A stretch of 64,000 nt of DNA from Actinomyces oris (GTDB taxonomy: Bacteria; Actinomycetota; Actinomycetes; Actinomycetales; Actinomycetaceae). Position 1 is the stretch's first letter. Each line of letters begins with the position of its first letter. Positions 61,988 to 64,000 of the stretch are shown piece after piece. The stretch spans positions 62,001 to 126,000 of the forward strand of contig NZ_MSKL01000007.1 of NCBI RefSeq assembly GCF_001937665.1. The letters are read 5' to 3'. The notes under the pieces were generated by a model. The model was not told where the DNA came from, did no database searches, and saw only the letters and a list, made by a program, of their open reading frames with translations. The position numbers and the translations under genes were made by a program.

Positions 61988-63409
61988 TCAGTACCCGCCA
62001 CTCCACGGTGCCTGGGACCGGTGAGCCCGGCTGAAGCGGTTCTGCATGCCCTGCGCTCCTCTGGCATGAAGTCCCTGCTGAACGCCTCTGTCAGAATCCC
62101 CGTTGGTGAGTTGACGTGCGGCCGCCACCGTCGAACCGATGGTGATGATCCCGATGACGACGACTGTCAGCAGCATGAAGCCGGTCTCGGATGATGCGTG
62201 GCTGTGTCCGTCGCCCGAGGGCCCTCCGAAGGCGGCGGAGACGACGATGTTGTAGAGGGTCAGCAGGGAAGCGCAGGCAATGGACGTTATCTTGAAAGTC
62301 CTGTCGTAAGAGCCTCGGGCCGCCCGGACGAGGCTGACGCCCGACAGGATGGCGATGAGAGTGGAGAACGCCAGGCCGGGCACCAGGGGAATGCCGACTC
62401 CACCGGAGTCCGACCACGCCAGCCAGAGGTGTGAGGTGTAGTGAGTGAAGCTCTTTCCTTTGGACACCAAGACGTAGACGATCCAGCCGAAATTCGCGAA
62501 ACGGAGGATCGTGTTGAACAGGATGAACTGACAAGAGCCCACGGCCAGGGTCACGACCCAGGATCGTGAGTCCTTCAGCCTCTGGTTGAGTCGTGCGGTG
62601 GCGACGGCTCCAACTGTGGCGACGACGAAAGAAAGAACAGTGACTGCGGCGTCGACGTGAACCTGATGGGACTGGGCCGTTCCGGTTGGAAGCATGAGCG
62701 TCAGGAACCCGAACCACAGCGCTAACCCCGTGATCTCGGAGACGGGCTGGTTTCGGAACAGGCGGCGGAAGGCGAGGACGAGCCACCACAGGCTCGGTGT
62801 GATGGTGATGTATATCAGTACGGCCATCAGGGCGGAGATCCAGGTGCGGGTGCCCGTGAGGTACACGTTCATAGAAGTGAAGAAGTTCGCGATTGTCGTG
62901 ACGGAGAGCACGAGCAGCACCACGAGTGCCACGGCCTTCGCGCCGCGCCACGACACATGGTGTGGCGCACCCAAGAACTGGAATGAGCTAGCCCCCGGGC
63001 GCGCACCGCCCAGCTGCGGCGGTCCGGCCGGGGTGGGGTAGGCCGGTGAGAGGTAGCCCGGTGCGGTGACCGCTCCGCTCAGGTACGCCGCTCCGGTGTC
63101 CGATCCCGCGCCTTGCTGGTACTGCTGATGCGGCTGGTACTGCGGTGCGAAGGCGTGCGCGGACGCAGGTGGCTGCCCCGGGAAGGCGGAGGCCCCAGCT
63201 GAGTGAAGCACCGACTGTGTCGGGATCGCGCCCTGCTCAGGGGGCATGTAGCTGCCGTGACCGGCCGGCGTCGGCGCCTGCCCGTAGGTCATCCCGCCTT
63301 GCGGAGCACTCACTGGAGGCCGACCGTAGGCGGCCTGCGGTGCGTACGGCGGACTCGACGGGCCGTTCTGTCCCTGTGGCGGTCCTGGATGGGCGGGTGG
63401 GTAAGTCAT
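61988..63409 (-). CDS. Multi-pass membrane protein with Pro/Gln/Tyr-rich N-terminus
   Basis: 473 residues. The N-terminal 150 are rich in Pro, Gln, Tyr and Ala (TYPPAHPGPPQGQNGPSSPP). About eight helices follow, including AVALVVLLVLSVTTIANFF and LLTVVVIGIITIGSTVAAA. The final 40 residues are basic and hydrophilic. No motif is recognised. It shares layout and direction with the downstream gene at 60435. The ATG has AGGACC upstream, a weak ribosome site. Confidence 0.72.
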   Translation of the reverse strand: MTYPPAHPGPPQGQNGPSSPPYAPQAAYGRPPVSAPQGGMTYGQAPTPAGHGSYMPPEQGAIPTQSVLHSAGASAFPGQPPASAHAFAPQYQPHQQYQQGAGSDTGAAYLSGAVTAPGYLSPAYPTPAGPPQLGGARPGASSFQFLGAPHHVSWRGAKAVALVVLLVLSVTTIANFFTSMNVYLTGTRTWISALMAVLIYITITPSLWWLVLAFRRLFRNQPVSEITGLALWFGFLTLMLPTGTAQSHQVHVDAAVTVLSFVVATVGAVATARLNQRLKDSRSWVVTLAVGSCQFILFNTILRFANFGWIVYVLVSKGKSFTHYTSHLWLAWSDSGGVGIPLVPGLAFSTLIAILSGVSLVRAARGSYDRTFKITSIACASLLTLYNIVVSAAFGGPSGDGHSHASSETGFMLLTVVVIGIITIGSTVAAARQLTNGDSDRGVQQGLHARGAQGMQNRFSRAHRSQAPWSGGY

Positions 63410-63499
63410 GGCAAGGTCCTGATGGTCATGGCTCTCAGTTCCGGAGCTGCGCCTGTACCCCTGAGTCGTTCGGGGCTCCCGGCCCCGGGGAGTGGCAGC

Positions 63500-64000
63500 T
63501 CAGCTGCGTGTGAAGTGCGAGACGAAGTTACGGATAATCTGTCCGGCGTCATGCGCCTCGGAGGACCGGGCCTGGGTGAGGATGTCCTCGCTCATGTCCG
63601 GGTCACCGTAACCGGCCTCGTCGTAGATGCTGACGCGCCGCTCGAACCGGACGGCGTCGAGCTCGGGGTTGAACTGGCAGGCGTAGACGTTCCTGCCCAC
63701 GCGCAGCATCTGGACCGGGCAGTCGGGCGAGCTCGCCAGCAGAGTCGCGTGCGCGGGCACCTCTCCGACGCCCTCGTAGTGACCTGCGAACACCGTGACC
63801 ACCTGGGGGAGTCCCTGCAGGAGCGGGTCCTCGCGGCCCTCCGCCGTCAGGAACAGGTCGACGGCGCCCAGCTCCTCACCGAACTCCTCCTGCGCCTCGG
63901 TGCCCAGGTAGGCGGCCAGCACTTGGAGTGCGACGCCGGTGGCCAGGAGGGGGATGCCCTCCTTGAGGATCACCCCGAGCAGCTCGCGGATCTGCTCCTC
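63500..64000 (-). CDS. GATase1-like protein lacking catalytic residues, N-terminus outside window
   Basis: The 166 visible residues align with the second half of the amidotransferase at 56682: GIPLLATGVALQVLAAYLG with DFPFFGACYGVGTLACHQG, and YACQFNPELD with YATQFHPELD. The nucleophile Cys is replaced (ATGVA for GACYG) and the catalytic His is Asn, so this copy cannot hydrolyse glutamine in the usual way. It is open through the right edge of the window and may be a regulatory or binding paralogue. Confidence 0.8.
   Translation of the reverse strand, partial: EEQIRELLGVILKEGIPLLATGVALQVLAAYLGTEAQEEFGEELGAVDLFLTAEGREDPLLQGLPQVVTVFAGHYEGVGEVPAHATLLASSPDCPVQMLRVGRNVYACQFNPELDAVRFERRVSIYDEAGYGDPDMSEDILTQARSSEAHDAGQIIRNFVSHFTRS

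Overview
The window is high-GC actinobacterial DNA. Gene content, codon use and the types of insertion sequence best fit an oral-type Actinomyces; this is inferred from reading, not from a database match. About 45 protein genes can be supported, with one tRNA-Ser(CGA), one SAM riboswitch, two decayed insertion sequences and an unusual density of structured intergenic repeats. No rRNA or CRISPR array was seen.

Layout. Positions 1-9.9 kb are core metabolism: a truncated membrane protein, fructosamine kinase, prephenate dehydratase, a low-molecular-weight tyrosine phosphatase, an alpha/beta hydrolase, and metNIQ behind a riboswitch. Positions 10.0-16.1 kb are a foreign patch: a dead ISL3-type element, a lower-GC BcgI-like restriction-modification pair whose specificity subunit has lost its second half, and a dead IS1634-type element ending beside glycerate kinase. 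Positions 16.1-20.7 kb hold an operon of a 49-residue membrane peptide, a sensor kinase, an SLC13-type permease and glycerate kinase. Positions 21.1-25.5 kb hold an ABC exporter with a NarL-type two-component system.

Positions 25.9-34.3 kb are a defence operon on the minus strand: hsdM, a separate HsdM tail, hsdS, a GIY-YIG protein, hsdR, and a low-GC reverse transcriptase of the defence-associated (unknown group) style. An MT-A70 methyltransferase follows at 34.9 kb. Positions 35.8-38.6 kb hold a membrane protein and upp. A second two-component/ABC cassette (39.2-44.2 kb) is bracketed by duplicated flanks. Positions 44.9-64 kb carry an aldo/keto reductase, a BCCT transporter, tadA, tRNA-Ser, an HrpB helicase, an XRE-controlled membrane operon, a PNP-like protein, a glutamine amidotransferase, an old yellow enzyme with an ArsR regulator, a repeat-rich lipoprotein, two proline-rich membrane proteins and a truncated amidotransferase paralogue without catalytic residues.

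The most unusual signals are non-coding. A 118-137 bp GGGGAC-rich repeat occurs seven times, always on the plus strand, plus one copy cut by the ISL3 element. A pair of 118-bp inverted-repeat elements has stems that co-vary and interiors in opposite orientation. A pair of 62-nt hairpins with co-varying stems and a constant loop brackets the XRE operon. Many genes (pheA, upp, tadA and others) appear to be leaderless, with a -10-like hexamer ending 6-7 nt before the start codon.
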